DNA of 64,000 nt from Prionace glauca (GCA_037974335.1 CM075760.1:31781942-31845941); one strand, 5' to 3'. Counted from the first letter of the stretch, positions 8,110 through 19,607 are shown. Translations and numbers: made by a program. The notes: generated by a model not told the origin, from the letters alone.

Positions 8110-11018
8110 ATGAGGTCTAAAGTTAAGGATAGGGTACAGGTAAGGGAAGAGGCCAAGGATGTCCCAATTGGTGGCGTTACGGCAAGTAGGGTCCAGGTGA
8201 AGGCTGGGATGAAAGCGCTTTATCTGAATGCACGAAGCATTCGGAATAAAGTGGATGAGCTGATGGCGCAGATCGACACAAATGGATACGATCTGGTGGC
8301 CATTACAGAGACGTGGCTGCAAGGTGACAGGGACTGGGAGATGAATGTACAGGGTTATCAAGTGTTTAGGACGGATAGGCAGGAGGAAAGAGGGGGTGGC
8401 GTAGCTCTGCTGATTAAGGATAGTATCAAGGTGGTAGCAAGGGATGATATCGGAGCCAAGGAGCAGAAAGTGGAATCGTTGTGGGTGGAGATTAGGAACA
8501 GAAAAGGGAGGAAGACGCTAGTGGGTGTCGTCTATAGGCCCCCGAATAATGATCTGGAGTGGGGCGGGCTGTTAACGCGCAAATAAGTGCAGCGTGCAGG
8601 AATGGGACGGCAGTAGTTATGGGAGATTTCAATCTGCATATTGATTGGTCGACCCATGTTGGACGAGGTGGGCTCGAGGAGGAGTTCTTGGAATGCTGCC
8701 GGGATAATTTCCTTGAACAGTGTGTGTTGGAGCCGACGAGGGAGCGAGCTATCTTGGATCTGGTGCGATGTAATGAGGTGGGTAGAATTAGGGACCTTGC
8801 GGTGAAGGATCCTCTTGGAGAGAGTGATCATTGTATGGTGGAGTTTCTGGTGCAGATGGAGGAGGAGAAAGTGGGTTCCCAGACACGCGTCCTTTGTTTG
8901 AATAGAGGGGAGTATGGTAGGATGAGAGAAGAATTGGCGAATGTGGACTGGGGGAACGCGTTGGAAGGTAGGTCTGCTGAGGAGCAGTGGAGGATCTTTA
9001 AGGAGATCTTTCTTGGTGCTCAGCAGAAATTTATTCCGATGGTTAAAAAGGACAGTAGGAGGAGAGGTAATAAGCCGTGGATAACGAAGGAGGTGAAGGA
9101 AAGTGTTAAATTAAAAGCGGAGGAGTTTAGAGTAGCTAAGAGCAGTGGGCGAGAAGAGGATTGGAAAAGGTTTAAATGTCAACAAAGATTGACAAAGAAA
9201 TTGATAAAGGAGGGTAGGAGAAGCTATGAGGCTGGGCTAGCACTTAATATAAAAAAGGATAGCAAGAGTTTTTATAAATATATAAAAAGGAAGAGGCTGG
9301 CTAGGGTAAACGTTGGTCCTTTAGAGGATGAGAAAGGGGAGCTAGTGGTAGGGGATAGGGATATGGCTAAGGTCTTGAATAACTTCTTTGTTTCTGTCTT
9401 CAAGGAGGAGGACGTGAATAATTTGCCGGGTGTTAGCGATGGAAAGGTGGTAGGAATGGAGGGTCTTAATGACATTACTGTTACAAGAGAGGTGGTGCTC
9501 GACAGACTGGAGGGGCTGATTGTGGACAAGTCCCCAGGACCGGATGGAATGCATCCGAGGGTTCTGAAAGAAATGGCGGAGGTGATAGTGGATGCCTTGG
9601 TGGTTATTTTCCAGACGTCGCTGGATTCCGGGGAAGTGCCGGAAGATTGGAAAACGGCTAATGTTATGCCGTTGTTGAAGAAGGGTGCCAGGCAAAAGGC
9701 GGGGAATTATAGGCCGGTTAGTTTAACGTCTGTGGTAGGTAAAATGTTAGAAACCGTCATTAAGGAGGAAATAGCGAGGCATCTTGAGGGGAATTGCTTG
9801 ATAGGGCGGACGCAACACGGTTTCATTAAAGGGAAGTCGTGTCTGACAAATTTACTGGAGTTCTATGAGGATGTGTCTAGGGCAGTGGATGGAGGAGAGC
9901 CGGTGGATGTGGTCTTTCTGGATTTTCAGAAGGCGTTTGACAAGGTACCTCACAAGAGGTTATTGCAGAAGGTCAGGGGACATGGAGTTGGGGGTAGGGT
10001 GTTAGCGTGGATAGAGGATTGGTTGTCAAATAGGAGGCAGAGAATGGGGGTCAATGGATGCTATTCGGATTGGCGGTTGGTGACTAGTGGGGTGCCCCAG
10101 GGGTCGGTGCTGGGGCCTCAGCTATTTACCATTTATATAGATGATCTGGAGGAGGGAACCGAGTGCAGGGTGTCGAAATTTGCTGATGACACCAAGATTG
10201 GGGGAAAGGCAAATTGTGCGGAGGGTGTGGAGAGTCTGCAGAAGGATCTAGATAGGCTGGGCGAATGGGCCAGGAAATGGCAAATGGAATTTAATGTTGG
10301 CAAGTGTGAGGTGGTCCACTTTGGTAGGAGGAATGGTAGGAAGGACTATTACTTACAGGGCGAAAAACTGCAGCAGGCGACGGTGCAGAGGGACCTCGGG
10401 GTCCTTGTGCATGAGTCGCAAAAACCCAGCTTGCAGGTGCAGCAGGTGGTCAGGAAGGCGAATGGGATGCTGGCCTTCATAGCGAGGGGGATTGAATATA
10501 AAAGTAGGGAGGTCTTGCTGCAGCTGTATAGGGCATTGGTGAGGCCGCAGCTGGAGTACTGTGTGCAGTTTTGGGCGCCGCACCTGCGCAAGGATATTTT
10601 GGCCCTGGAGGGAGTGCAGAGGAGGTTTACTAGGCTGATACCGGAGTTGAGGGGATTGAGCTATGAGGAGAGGCTGAATAAACTAGGCTTGTACTCATTA
10701 GAGTTTAGAAGAATGAGGGGAGATCTCATTGAGACGTATAAGATGATGAATGGGATGGATAGGATAGAGGTGGAGAGACTGTTCCCGCTCAAAAAAGACA
10801 GTAGGACTAGGGGGCACAGCCTCAAGATAAAGGGGGGGCGGTTTAGAACAGAGTTGAGGAGGAACTTCTTCACTCAAAGGGTGGTGAATCTCTGGAATTC
10901 TCTGCCCGTTGAAGTGGTGGAGGCTGCCTCGCTAAATATTTTTAAGAAACGGGTTGATGGGTTTTTGATAAGAGAAGGGATTAAGGGTTATGGGGAGAGG
11001 GCGGGAAGGTGGAGCTGA
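8110..11018 (+). CDS. CR1 LINE ORF2: endonuclease-reverse transcriptase, one frameshift
   Basis: The APE-type endonuclease has LYLNARSIRNKVDEL, ITETWL, MGDFNLHIDW and SDH motifs. The reverse transcriptase follows with KSPGPDGMHPRVLKE, NYRPVSLTSVVGK, QHGFIKGKSCLTNLL, LDFQKAFDKVPH, SGVPQGSVLGP and the catalytic FADD box (SKFADDTKIGG, about 10170-10200). The C-terminal tail ends EGIKGYGERAGRWS. The first frame runs 8110-8586. The second is open from 8559 to 11018, so a single one-base indel near 8560-8570 separates the two halves. Apart from that the frame is open for 819 codons, which is unusually well kept. Such proteins copy their own RNA, recognising its 3' end. Confidence 0.88.
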
Positions 11019-11111
11019 GTCACGACAGATCAGCCATGATCTTATTGAATGGCGGGGCAGGCTCGAGGGGCCAGATGGCCTACTCCTGCTCCTATTTCTT
11101 ATGTTCTTATG

Positions 11112-11625
11112 TAACCTAAACTAATCCAATGTTATTCATATGCCTATCCACTGACCATTTGAACGCCCTTAAAGTTGGCGAGTCCACAACTGCTGCAGGC
11201 AGGACATTCCACGCCCTTACTACCCTCTGAGTAAAGAACCTACCTCTGACATCCGTCCTATAATTATCACTCCTTAATTTAAAGCTATGTCCCCTCGTGT
11301 TAACCATCATCAACCGAGGAAAAAGGTTATCTTACCTAACCCTCTGATCATTTTGTATGCCTCAATTAGGTCACCTCTTAACCTTCTTCTCTCCAATGAA
11401 AATAACCTCAAGTCCCTCAGCCTTTCCTCAGAAGACCTTCCCACCATACCAGGCAACATCCTGGTAAACCTCCTCTGCACCCTTTCCAATGCCTCCACAT
11501 CTTTCTTATTATGCAGCGACCAGAACTGTATGCAATACTCCAAGTGCGGCCGCACCAGAGTTTTGTACAGTTGCAACATGATCTCACAGCTCTGAAATTC
11601 AATCCCTCTACCAATAAAAGCTAAT
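11112..11625 (-). repeat. CR1-related LINE (second family), minus strand
   Basis: The minus-strand translation gives LYKTLVRPHLEYCIQFW, ALERVQRRFTRMLPGM, RRLRGDLIEAYKMIRG and HSFKLRSDNYRTDVRG. This is the C-terminal region of a different, more diverged CR1-like family. It is the right part of the copy split by the LINE at 7690-11111. Confidence 0.8.
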
Positions 11626-12474
11626 GGGATTTGTAACGGTGACTGAAGACAATCGCTTTGATCTTTTCAACTTTTAACTGGAGGAAATTTCTACTCATTC
11701 AGTACTGGATGTGGGAGTAGCAGTTTGATCATTTAGTAACAGTGGAGAGGTAGAGCTGGGTGTTGTCAGTGTACACGGGAAATTTCACACGGTGCTTTTG
11801 TCACTTAATGGCAGCAGGTGGATGAGAAATAGGAGAGGCCACGGATAGATCCTTGAGGAAACATCAATTTCAGCGGCCTTGGAAAGGAAAAGGAGGCTGG
11901 AGAGGAGGGCGGAGATTGTTTTTTCAGAAAGTGTGGTGAGAGTGGATTTAAAGGTGAGAAGGATAGGACCAGAAGAGAACAAGAACTGTAAAAGGTATTG
12001 ATTAATACAGAGAATGGTCAGCAGCTTAGTGTGAATAGGGTCAACAGAACATAAGGTTCGCGGGGGTTGTTGGGGTGGGGGTGACATCGCAACTTCTCCA
12101 TGTTAGCTGATATTGTCAGTACCTCCCTCTCTCAAACCCAATGACATCAACCACTTCTCAAACTAATCCCGGACACTTTTAAACTACCATCCCATCTTCT
12201 GTTCCTCTCGAAAGTCCTTAAACCTTTCTGACCTTGTAAAGTTTATTTTTATTCAGAATCTGTGGAATCTTGTGCCTTTATTCACTTGTTAAGTATGTTG
12301 AATGTCCACCTTTATCTATTTTACACAAACTTACCCAAATCTAAAAGCAGTTTAGTAGGAATTGAGGGGAACAAACAGAAGGTGGGTCTCCTGAACGAGA
12401 TGAATTGCTAAGAGGAAATGGAGAGTGCTACAATCCCAGCTAATGTTATTACTGGACCCGACTTCACAGGCGAT
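11626..12474. other. No gene; possible old repeat
   Basis: 11640-12110 has wording reminiscent of a common shark repeat ('gagctgggtgttgtcagtgt', 'atagatccttgaggaaac'), which I cannot classify. The rest looks unique. No coding support. Confidence 0.4.
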
Positions 12475-12900
12475 TCGGTCCGCCTTGTTGTCCAACGAGG
12501 GGCATACATGCGGTGGGTCGTGTGAGGGCTGCTCTTGGATGTTGCTTCGAGAGTAGCCTAGTGCTTCATGTCGTTAGTGTACGCTTAAACTGGACCAACT
12601 GACGGGCAACATGACAGCTCAGTGACTATCACTGTTTGCTGTGCAGACACATGGATTTGGGCCGGTGTCTGTGGGAGTTTGCACATTCTCCCCATGCTTG
12701 GGTGGGATTTCTCCGGTTTCCTCCCACAACCCAAAAAACGTACTCTTAGGCTGATTGGTGTAACAAATTGTCCCTAAATTAGTCTTCCCTTAATCTTCCC
12801 CAATAGGCGTAGTTAAAGGTCATGGGTAGAGGAGGGCACTCAATGTTAAAATGGCGGCACGGGCTCGTTGGGCCTGTTTCCCATTCTGTGTTGTTCTTTG
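12475..12900 (+). repeat. Composite SINE-like repeat, copy 1
   Basis: About 426 bp, starting 'ggtccgccttgttgtccaac' and ending 'tgttgttctttg'. The middle (about 12660-12790) matches the core of the tRNA-SINE ('gtgggagtttgcacattctc'). The end resembles a LINE 3' end. The first ~190 bp match nothing else here except copies at 20329-20769 (-) and 48224-48687 (+). No clear Pol III B box was seen. Confidence 0.7.
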
Positions 12901-13590
12901 ACTGTCCCAAAACCTTGACTGAATTGACCGTAACTTTTATGTAGATGAACAGAGGCACTGGACGGCCAATTAGCTTTTAACAAAAACATATTTTAAACAT
13001 AAATAACAGTAACATCAGACTCCTTCTTTCCAGCCAACTCCTGCTGCAGTCAACACACCAGAGGATGCTCCCTCTTGTGGTGATGTGAGGTACATGGTCT
13101 CTACCTGGGGGGGGTCATTGTATCCTCAGACTACTGGAGGGTCTTGTTGCAGGATTGTGCTGCTGCAGCCCAACCTATTTAGAGAATTGATACCAATCTC
13201 AGACACAGCTATGGGCAACACTCTGCCTTTACACAAACACACTATCTCACACACACACTCTCACACAAACACAGAGCCAGGCTGAGACTAGATATCAATT
13301 TCAGTTCAAATCAGCCGCTGGGCACTAAAATAATTACAAACAAATCTGAATTTAATCTGGGATTTATTGTGAAATGGGATCATGTATAAATGTTGCTCCG
13401 TGTGGAGTGGAACTGATGATTTGTCTGCCATCTGTAAGCGACCTGAACAGATATTAAATTGGACAGGTTATAACGTTTGAATTGTAAGATCTAATGGTGT
13501 GAAGTAAGTGGGAGCAGCGTGGATGTGACAAAGGCTGGAATACAGATTGGGAGAACGAGAGTGAATCGGCTGTGCTGAGTTGTAGGGAGG
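12901..13590. other. No gene seen
   Basis: Unique-looking sequence with a short AC-rich run near 13230-13275. No coding or repeat match recognised. Confidence 0.45.
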
Positions 13591-13716
13591 GATGGATGGA
13601 TGGAGAGAGAGGGATGGATGGAGAGAGGGATGGATGGATGGAGAGAGGGATGGATGGATGGAGAGAGGGATGGATGGATGGATGGAGAGAGGGATGGATG
13701 GATGGAGAGAGGGATG
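13591..13716. repeat. GGAT / GAGA microsatellite
   Basis: Tandem 'gatggatggatggagagagg'-type repeat of about 125 bp. The long frames through it on both strands are low-complexity artefacts. Confidence 0.9.
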
Positions 13717-13796
13717 AATCAGGGTGACTGTGAGAAGCTGAAGTCTGCAAGAAATTACAAGACTCGTGAATGTAGCCCAATCCATCACATAAACCA

Positions 13797-15192
13797 GCCT
13801 CCCATCCATTGACTCTGTCTACACTTCCTGCTGCCTCGGGAAAAGCAGCCAGTATAATTAAGGACCCCACACACCCCGGCCGTTCTCTCTTCCACCTTCT
13901 TCCGTCAGGAAAAAGATACAAAAGGCTGAGGTCACGTACCGACCAACTCAAACAGCTTCTTCCCTGCTGCTGTCAGACTTTTGAATGGGGTGTTTTAGTG
14001 GGGTGCCCCAGGGGTCGGTGCTGGGGCCTCAGCTATTTACCATTTATATAGATGATCTGGAGGAGGGAACCGAGTGTAGGGTGTCGAAATTTGCTGATGA
14101 CACCAAGATTGGGGGAATGGCAAATTGTGAGGAGGGTGTGGAGAGTCTGCAGAAGGATCTAGATAGGCTGGGCGAATGGGCCAGGAAATGGCAAATGGAA
14201 TTTAATGTTAGCAAGTGTGAGGTGGTCCACTTTGGTAGGAGGAATGGTAGGAAGGACTATTACTTACGTGGTGAAAAACTGCAGCAGGCAGAGGGACCTC
14301 AGGGTCCTTGTGCATGAGTCGCAAAAACCCAGCTTGCAGGTGCAGCAGGTGGTCAGGAAGGCGAATGGGATGCTGGCCTTCATAGCGAGGGGGATTGAAT
14401 ATAAAAGTAGGGAGGTCTTGCTGCAGCTGTATAGGGCATTGGTGAGGCCGCAGCTGGAGTACTGTGTGCAGTTTTGGGCGCCGCACCTGTGCAAGGATAT
14501 TTTGGCCCTGGAGGGAGTGCAGAGGAGGTTTACTAGGCTGATACCGGAGTTGAGGGGATTGAGCTATGAGGAGAGGCTGAATAAACTAGGCTGAATAAAC
14601 TCGTTAGAGTTTAGAAGAATGAGGGGAGATCTCATTGAGACGTATAAGATGATGAATGGGATGGATAGGATAGAGGTGGAGAGACTCTTCTCGCTCAAAA
14701 AAGACAGTAGGACTAGGGGGCACAGCCTCAAGATAAAGGGGAGGCGGTTTAGAACAGAGTTGAGGAGGAACTTCTTCACTCAAAGGGTGGTGAATCTCTG
14801 GAATTCTCTGCCCGTTGAAATGGTGGAGGCTGCCTCGCTAAATATTTTTAAGAAACGGGTTGATGGGTTTTTGATAAGAGAAGGGATTAAGGGTTATGGG
14901 AAGAGGGCGGGAAGGTGGAGCTGAGCCACGACAGATCAGCCATGATCTTATTGAATGGCGGGGCAGGCTCGAAGGGCTAGATGGCCTACTCCTGCTCCTA
15001 TTTCTTATGTTCTTATGAATGGACCTACCTCGCATTAAGTTGAACATTTTTTACACCCCAGCTGTGACTGTAACACTACATTCCGTATTCTCTCCTTTCC
15101 TTCTCTATGAATGGTATGCTTTGTCTGTATAGTGTGCAAGAAACAAGACTTTTCACTGTATACTAAGACGTGACAATAATAAATCAAATCTC
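13797..15192 (+). repeat. L2-like LINE 3' end, split by a CR1
   Basis: 13797-13996 encodes AASIIKDPTHPGRSLFHLLP and RYKRLRSRTDQLK, a C-terminal LINE region. 15018-15192 is its 3' UTR ending 'gacaataataaatcaaatc'. The CR1 at 13997-15017 sits between them, and 'gaatgg' occurs on both sides as a short target-site duplication. Confidence 0.8.
13997..15017 (+). mobile_element. CR1 LINE, 5'-truncated
   Basis: Begins inside the reverse transcriptase at SGVPQGSVLGPQLF, keeps SKFADDTKIGG and ends 'tttcttatgttcttatg'. It has small indels relative to the copy at 7690-11111: a loss near 14289 and a scrambled 'aataaactaggctgaataaa' near 14580. The frame is therefore broken into three parts. Confidence 0.88.
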
Positions 15193-15204
15193 ATCAAATA
15201 AATT

Positions 15205-15740
15205 TACGTTTGAAGAGGTTCCCAGTATCTCTGAGCAGCTGAACTGGGGAAGCCTTTGGGCCGAGACTGTGCTGCTGCTGTTTCCCCTCCTGTACAGTAA
15301 GAAGTCTCACAATGACCAGGTTAAAGTCCAACAGGTTTATTTGGTAGGACAGGTTTTCGGAGTCTCAGGCCTCTTCCTCAGGTGAGTGAGGAGTTGTGTT
15401 CACAGACAGGGCAGATATGGACACAAACTCAATTTACAAGATAATGGTTGAAATGCGAGTGAATCGACGTGAGTGGAGAGAGGGTTAAGCACAGGTTAAT
15501 GTGTATTGTCTCCAGCCAGGAAAGTTAGTGAGATTTTGCAAGCCGAGGCAAGTCGTGGGGTGGTCAGAGATGGTGTGAAATGTACATCAGGGATGGCTGT
15601 ATCCTTCTGAGCTGCTGCTGCTCCTCCTCCTGGTGTCACCTATTGCCCAGTCCACCCCGGTCGCTGGTGGGACATCCGGGGCCTGTAGAGAGACCAGCTA
15701 CCATATTGCTATGGTAGCCAAAATGGAAGGCTTGGAGGAA
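15205..15740 (-). promoter_or_regulatory. Worn paralogue of the CpG promoter at 57385-57620
   Basis: 'gaagaggttcccagtatctc' and 'gctgaactggggaagccttt' match 57385-57470, and 'ccggggcctgtagagagacc' plus 'ccatattgctatgg' match 57560-57610. In the 57.6-kb copy the latter is a YY1-like ATGGCGGC in minus sense. Here the YY1 word is degraded. A PLE end (15292-15600) splits this copy. Confidence 0.6.
15292..15600 (-). repeat. PLE terminal region
   Basis: 'gtaagaagtctcacaatgac', 'ggttaaagtccaacaggttt' and 'acacaaactcaatttacaa' match the copy at 45782-46160. Penelope-like elements often leave such 5'-truncated terminal pieces. Confidence 0.7.
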
Positions 15741-15829
15741 TTTCTCCCAGAATTGTGTCAGGATGTTTGTGTATTTTAAGGAACATGTAAAAGACTCTTT
15801 GGCAGGAGTGTTGGTCTAAGTATTATCTA

Positions 15830-17430
15830 CGTTTCTAGGTAACGCAGCTGTCAATGGTTTCTCCAGTGTCTGTGCTATCGTTTGTCTTGTTTCTGGATAA
15901 AATCAGTCTCTCCATTTGTTTGTAATGTTCTGGGTTGTGGAGTTGACTGTGTCCTTTGGTAGGTTTTGTTGTCTGTCCGAGATAATAATGTGTCCTTTGA
16001 CTGCCAGTTTTATGATGATGTCCCTGTTGTCTCTTAGTTCCTTTGTCTCCTGTTCTTCTGAGGTTTGTGTTGCCTGGGAGGGTGGTGGAGGTGTGATGCC
16101 TCACATCCTTCAAAAAAAAAACCTGGATGAGTAGTTTGCCCACAGCCTTGGTGGCAAGTGGGATTAGATGGACCAGTCAGGGCATTTTGTACATCAGTGC
16201 AGACTCGATGGGCCGAAAGGCCTCTTCTGCACTAGAATATTCTGTGTTTCTATTTAGTTTCTTTTCAATGATGGGATGTTTTCTATCTCCTTCTTGGTAA
16301 ATTCTAAGGTATCCCTGCTGATTTTGGGTGGTATCCATTTGGATTTTGGTGTCAAGGGGGTTTTCTGAGTTCGTTTCCTCAAAGCAATCTGTCGATTTTA
16401 TCCTTTTGAAGAATTCCTCAAGGTCTGATTCTGTTGGTTGGTTTTGGGTTTGGCGGTGGATATGAAGCAAAGTCTTTTCCCTGGAACCTTTAGTGTTTGT
16501 GTTAGTTTGTGCTGATGTTTCTGGTGATGCTGCCTATTCTGAGGAGGGGTTCTGTTCTGGGCTGGCTGTCCCTCTGCACGGTTTCTGTGATCCTTGGTTA
16601 AACTTTTCCATCTGCACTGTGGTCTCCATCCAGTGGATGACTCGAACTTTCATTCTTTTATCGTGTTCCTTAATCATTATTCTGAATAGTTCCTCTATGG
16701 TGAGCAGTTTGACATTTTCCTCCTGTTCTCCCAGTGGTCTGGGACTGGGTACCATTTTGTCTTTTGCTGTTTACTGGGAGTGTCCTTTGGCTCGTGGTTT
16801 GTTTTGGATCTGTTCTTAGTCTTTTTTCTGGCCCTAGGGCTCCCTGTCTTAGGGGTGTACCCGGGATGAATTCTGAGCTTATCCAGTCTCGTGCTTCCCT
16901 TTACAGGTACTTTTACAATTCTCCAGGTTCCCAGTAAGTCTGAGAGAAATGTGATACAGCAGCCACAAAGAGAGGGAGATAAACCACAACTTTTTGCTTT
17001 GGTGGGATGCTCAGGGATAGCGTGTTCTCCTCGCTGTCCAGTTCATTAAGGTTCCTGTTAGCTCCTTGTCACTGTCCTCCTAGTTAGTGCATTTATTATC
17101 TACGTGTGGTGGCATCTTTTGTGCTCTGCCTATTTTCGCTGCGCTCTGCCTGACGCTTGTCTTCCCCATCCTGGAGCAATGTGTTTGTGAGCTTGCTGTA
17201 TTCCTTCCCCTTGGTTTGGGCTGTTGATTCTGTTCTCCGTCAGTGTCTGTTTTGAGGTCTCTTGTGGGGAACCTATTCCAAGTAGATGTGTTGAGTTTGC
17301 TGTGTTCAGTCACGTTGTTGCAGTTGTGGTTTATCTTCTTCTCTTTGTGGGGTGCTGTGTCACATTTCTCTCGGATTTAATGGGGACCTGGAGAGCTTTT
17401 GGTTCTATATTTCAGTCAGACGGGGTGGGA
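15830..17430 (-). repeat. Unclassified retroelement remnant with a LINE tail inside
   Basis: The minus strand shows discontinuous polar, Lys/Gln-rich frames (for example DLEEFFKRIKSTDCFEE at about 16400 and IKEHDKRMKVRVIHWMETT at about 16640) with no recognised catalytic motif. 16060-16255 is a LINE 3' end ('gcagactcgatgggccgaaa') inserted in it. Two words about 60 bp long, near 16939-16995 and 17312-17372, are inverted copies of each other ('gagagaaatgtgatacagca'). The family is not identified. It looks old and broken. Confidence 0.5.
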
Positions 17431-17521
17431 ATTTGATACGAGTTTGAGAGGCGGTGTTTTTGTTTGATGATTCTGGGTGATAGCGAACATCAGCAGAAAC
17501 AGAACAAATATTGTCAGACCA

Positions 17522-18406
17522 TCAGTTTTGAATGTAATTAACAGCAGAATCCAATCCCTGTGGTTGTTTATGAACTCGCTGATGTGTCAGCAGGCTGGAT
17601 AGCCAATGGAATCCCTTCCCACACACGGAGCAGGTGAATGGCCTCTCCCCGGTGTGAACTCGCTGGTGCGCTCTGAGGTTGCCTGAATGCCTGAACCTCT
17701 TTCCGCAGGAAGAGCAGCTGAATGGCTTCTCCTTAGTGTGAACTCGCTGGTGGGTCAGGCAGTGGGATGACTGAGCGAATCCCTTCCCACACACGGAGCA
17801 GGTGAATGGTTTCTCCCCAGTGTGAACCCGCTGGTGTGCAGTGAGTTCAGATGACGACCTTAACCTCTTTCCACAGTGAGTGCAGCTGAATGACCTCTCC
17901 CCGGTGTGAACTCGCTGGTGGACCACCAGGTTGGCTGACTGAGTGAATCCCTTCCCGCACACTGAGCAGGTGAATGGCCTCTCCCCGGTGTGAACTCGCT
18001 GGTGTTTCAGCAGATCCGAGGATACCGTGAATCGCTTGCCACACTCAGAGCAGGTGAACAGTCTCTCCCCAGTGTGAACTCGCTGGTGATTACTGAGGTG
18101 GGATGAATGTCTGAATCTCTTTCCACAGTCGGTACAGCTGAAGGGCCTCTCCTCAGTGTGAAATCGCTGGTGTGACATGAGACAGGCTGACTGAGTGAAT
18201 CCCTTGCCACACACCAAGCAGGTGAAGGGCCTCTCCCCAGTGTGACTGCGTCGGTGGTTTTCCAGCTGGTATTGAGAATTGAATCCTTTCCCACAATCCC
18301 CACATTTCCACGGCCTCTCCCCAGTGTGTGTGCGTCGATGATATTCCAGCTGGGATGGATAATTGTAACCTTTCCCGCAATCCTCACATTTCCAAGGTTT
18401 CTCCAT
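17522..18406 (-). CDS. C2H2 zinc-finger protein, 10 fingers
   Basis: A 294-residue protein with ten consecutive intact C2H2 fingers from residue 8 to about 280, joined by TGERPF, TEERPF, TGEKPF and TKEKPF linkers, then a short tail ([15 protein letters not shown]). Fingers 1 and 2 carry tryptophan (KPWKC, RPWKC) in place of the usual Phe, as in the other starts in this cluster. The role is inferred as sequence-specific nuclear DNA binding. There is no effector domain in this exon. The start MEKPWKC is shared with 27572. The frame is uninterrupted and shows strong finger conservation, so the gene is probably functional. The fossil-finger leader precedes it at 18407-18596. Confidence 0.92.
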   Translation of the reverse strand: MEKPWKCEDCGKGYNYPSQLEYHRRTHTGERPWKCGDCGKGFNSQYQLENHRRSHTGERPFTCLVCGKGFTQSACLMSHQRFHTEERPFSCTDCGKRFRHSSHLSNHQRVHTGERLFTCSECGKRFTVSSDLLKHQRVHTGERPFTCSVCGKGFTQSANLVVHQRVHTGERSFSCTHCGKRLRSSSELTAHQRVHTGEKPFTCSVCGKGFAQSSHCLTHQRVHTKEKPFSCSSCGKRFRHSGNLRAHQRVHTGERPFTCSVCGKGFHWLSSLLTHQRVHKQPQGLDSAVNYIQN

Positions 18407-18596
18407 GGTGCCAGTGTCCTTGTATTTCTCCAGGTTGGATGATCAGTTGTCCACATGCAGAACATGTGTACAATATCTCCTCGCTGTCAATGGTGTGATG
18501 TTTTTTCCACACTCAGTTCACTGGAACACACTTACTCGGATGTTTGTGTGTGTGTCTCGCTGCTTTTCCAGTCACACCAATGTTTGAAATCTTTCC
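18407..18596 (-). other. 5' leader of ZNF exon, fossil fingers, splice acceptor
   Basis: On the minus strand 'ttctgcctgcag|ggaaagattt' gives a likely acceptor at 18597/18596, followed by the decayed fingers common to this cluster (KDFKHWCDWKSS-like, then CSAC-like) and the start 'ggcaccatgg'. Consensus-based. Confidence 0.6.
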
Positions 18597-18619
18597 CTGC
18601 AGGCAGAACAAACATTTCT

Positions 18620-19065
18620 GCTTTCACATTCAAATGTGGATAATATTCAGGCCCTGATGAATTGAGTGATTCTGCCAGAGCTTGCTGCGATGTTTCGTGT
18701 GAGTTCCTGGCCCCTTACGATCATCTTCCCCTTCTGAAAGCCTGGAAAAGGAGATTTAAAAACTCTTCACTGCGAGTGAGCAGGATATAAAATCCAGAAT
18801 AGACAATTGGAGTTTCTCTGGAACATTTTTTTCCTCTATTGTTCTCCCACATCTATAAATTCCCTTCCCACAAACACTCCCACTCCTCCCTGGGCTGAAA
18901 TCCAAACCCATCTCACCATTTCTTTCCTCCACTTCCAGTTTTCTCCTTCCCTCTCTCCTCTGTCTGGGTTCAGTTCTGGGTTGAGTGAAAAATCAAATCA
19001 AGGAATCAATAATTTTCTCTCCTGATGCGAAGAACCATCACCCACTTTCTGTTACATCATTATAA
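18620..19065. other. No gene seen; presumed intron
   Basis: Mostly pyrimidine-rich unique sequence upstream (minus strand) of the ZNF leader. No exon recognised. Confidence 0.4.
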
Positions 19066-19365
19066 GGGGGCAGGCAGCATGGTGGCACAGTGGTTGGCAT
19101 TGCTGCCTCACAGCACCTGGCACTGTTGCCTCACACACCAGGGACCCAGGTTCAATTCTGGCCTCGGGTCACTGTCCATGTGGAGTTTGCACGTTCTCCC
19201 CGTGTTTGCAGGTTAGGTTAATTGGCCATGATCAATCGAGCCTAATATCAGGGAGATTGGTGGGGTAAATGTGTGTGGTTGTGGGAATAGGGCCTGGGTG
19301 GGATTGTAGTTGGTACAGACCTGATGGGCCAAATGGCCTCCCTCAGCACTGTAGAGATTCAAGAG
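19066..19365 (+). repeat. tRNA-SINE (HE1-like), nearly complete
   Basis: The tRNA-like head has an A box (cacagtggttggcattgctg) and a B box (ggttcaattctgg). The core 'gtggagtttgcacgttctcc' and the tail 'gggccaaatggcctccctca' follow. A small internal duplication of the head ('tgcctcacagcacctggcac' then 'tgttgcctcacacacc') is visible. Confidence 0.85.
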
Positions 19366-19607
19366 GGCTGCATCACATTCACCATGAAACCAAGCTGATG
19401 ACATTTAACCTGGGCCTGTTTTTGGGCAAATTTCTTGCAGCTGCAGTTTCTCATTTGGGGTTTGTAGTCTACACTGACTGTTATCGAAACCTCTCCACCC
19501 ACAAGTTCCCCTCCAGTGCCTCTTACCAGCTGCTGAGCAACAAACATCATCTTCTCCACAGGTAACTGGAGATGGGCGATATTTACTCCTGTCCAAATCC
19601 CAAAAAC

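Larger units (their letters stand above)
7690..11111 (+). mobile_element. CR1-type LINE, nearly full length
   Basis: A non-LTR retrotransposon of about 3.4 kb. The 5' end is truncated inside ORF1. ORF1 keeps the esterase-like (SGNH) region, and ORF2 keeps endonuclease and reverse transcriptase. It ends in the characteristic 'tttcttatgttcttatg'. The element interrupts an older minus-strand LINE (7633-7689 and 11112-11625). Shorter copies of the same family at 13997, 25651, 43180 and 48957 are closely similar, so the family has been recently active. Confidence 0.9.

Noticed and set aside
13454-13951. Ser/His/Pro-rich 113-165-codon frames
   Set aside because: They come from the GGAT microsatellite and an L2-like LINE end.
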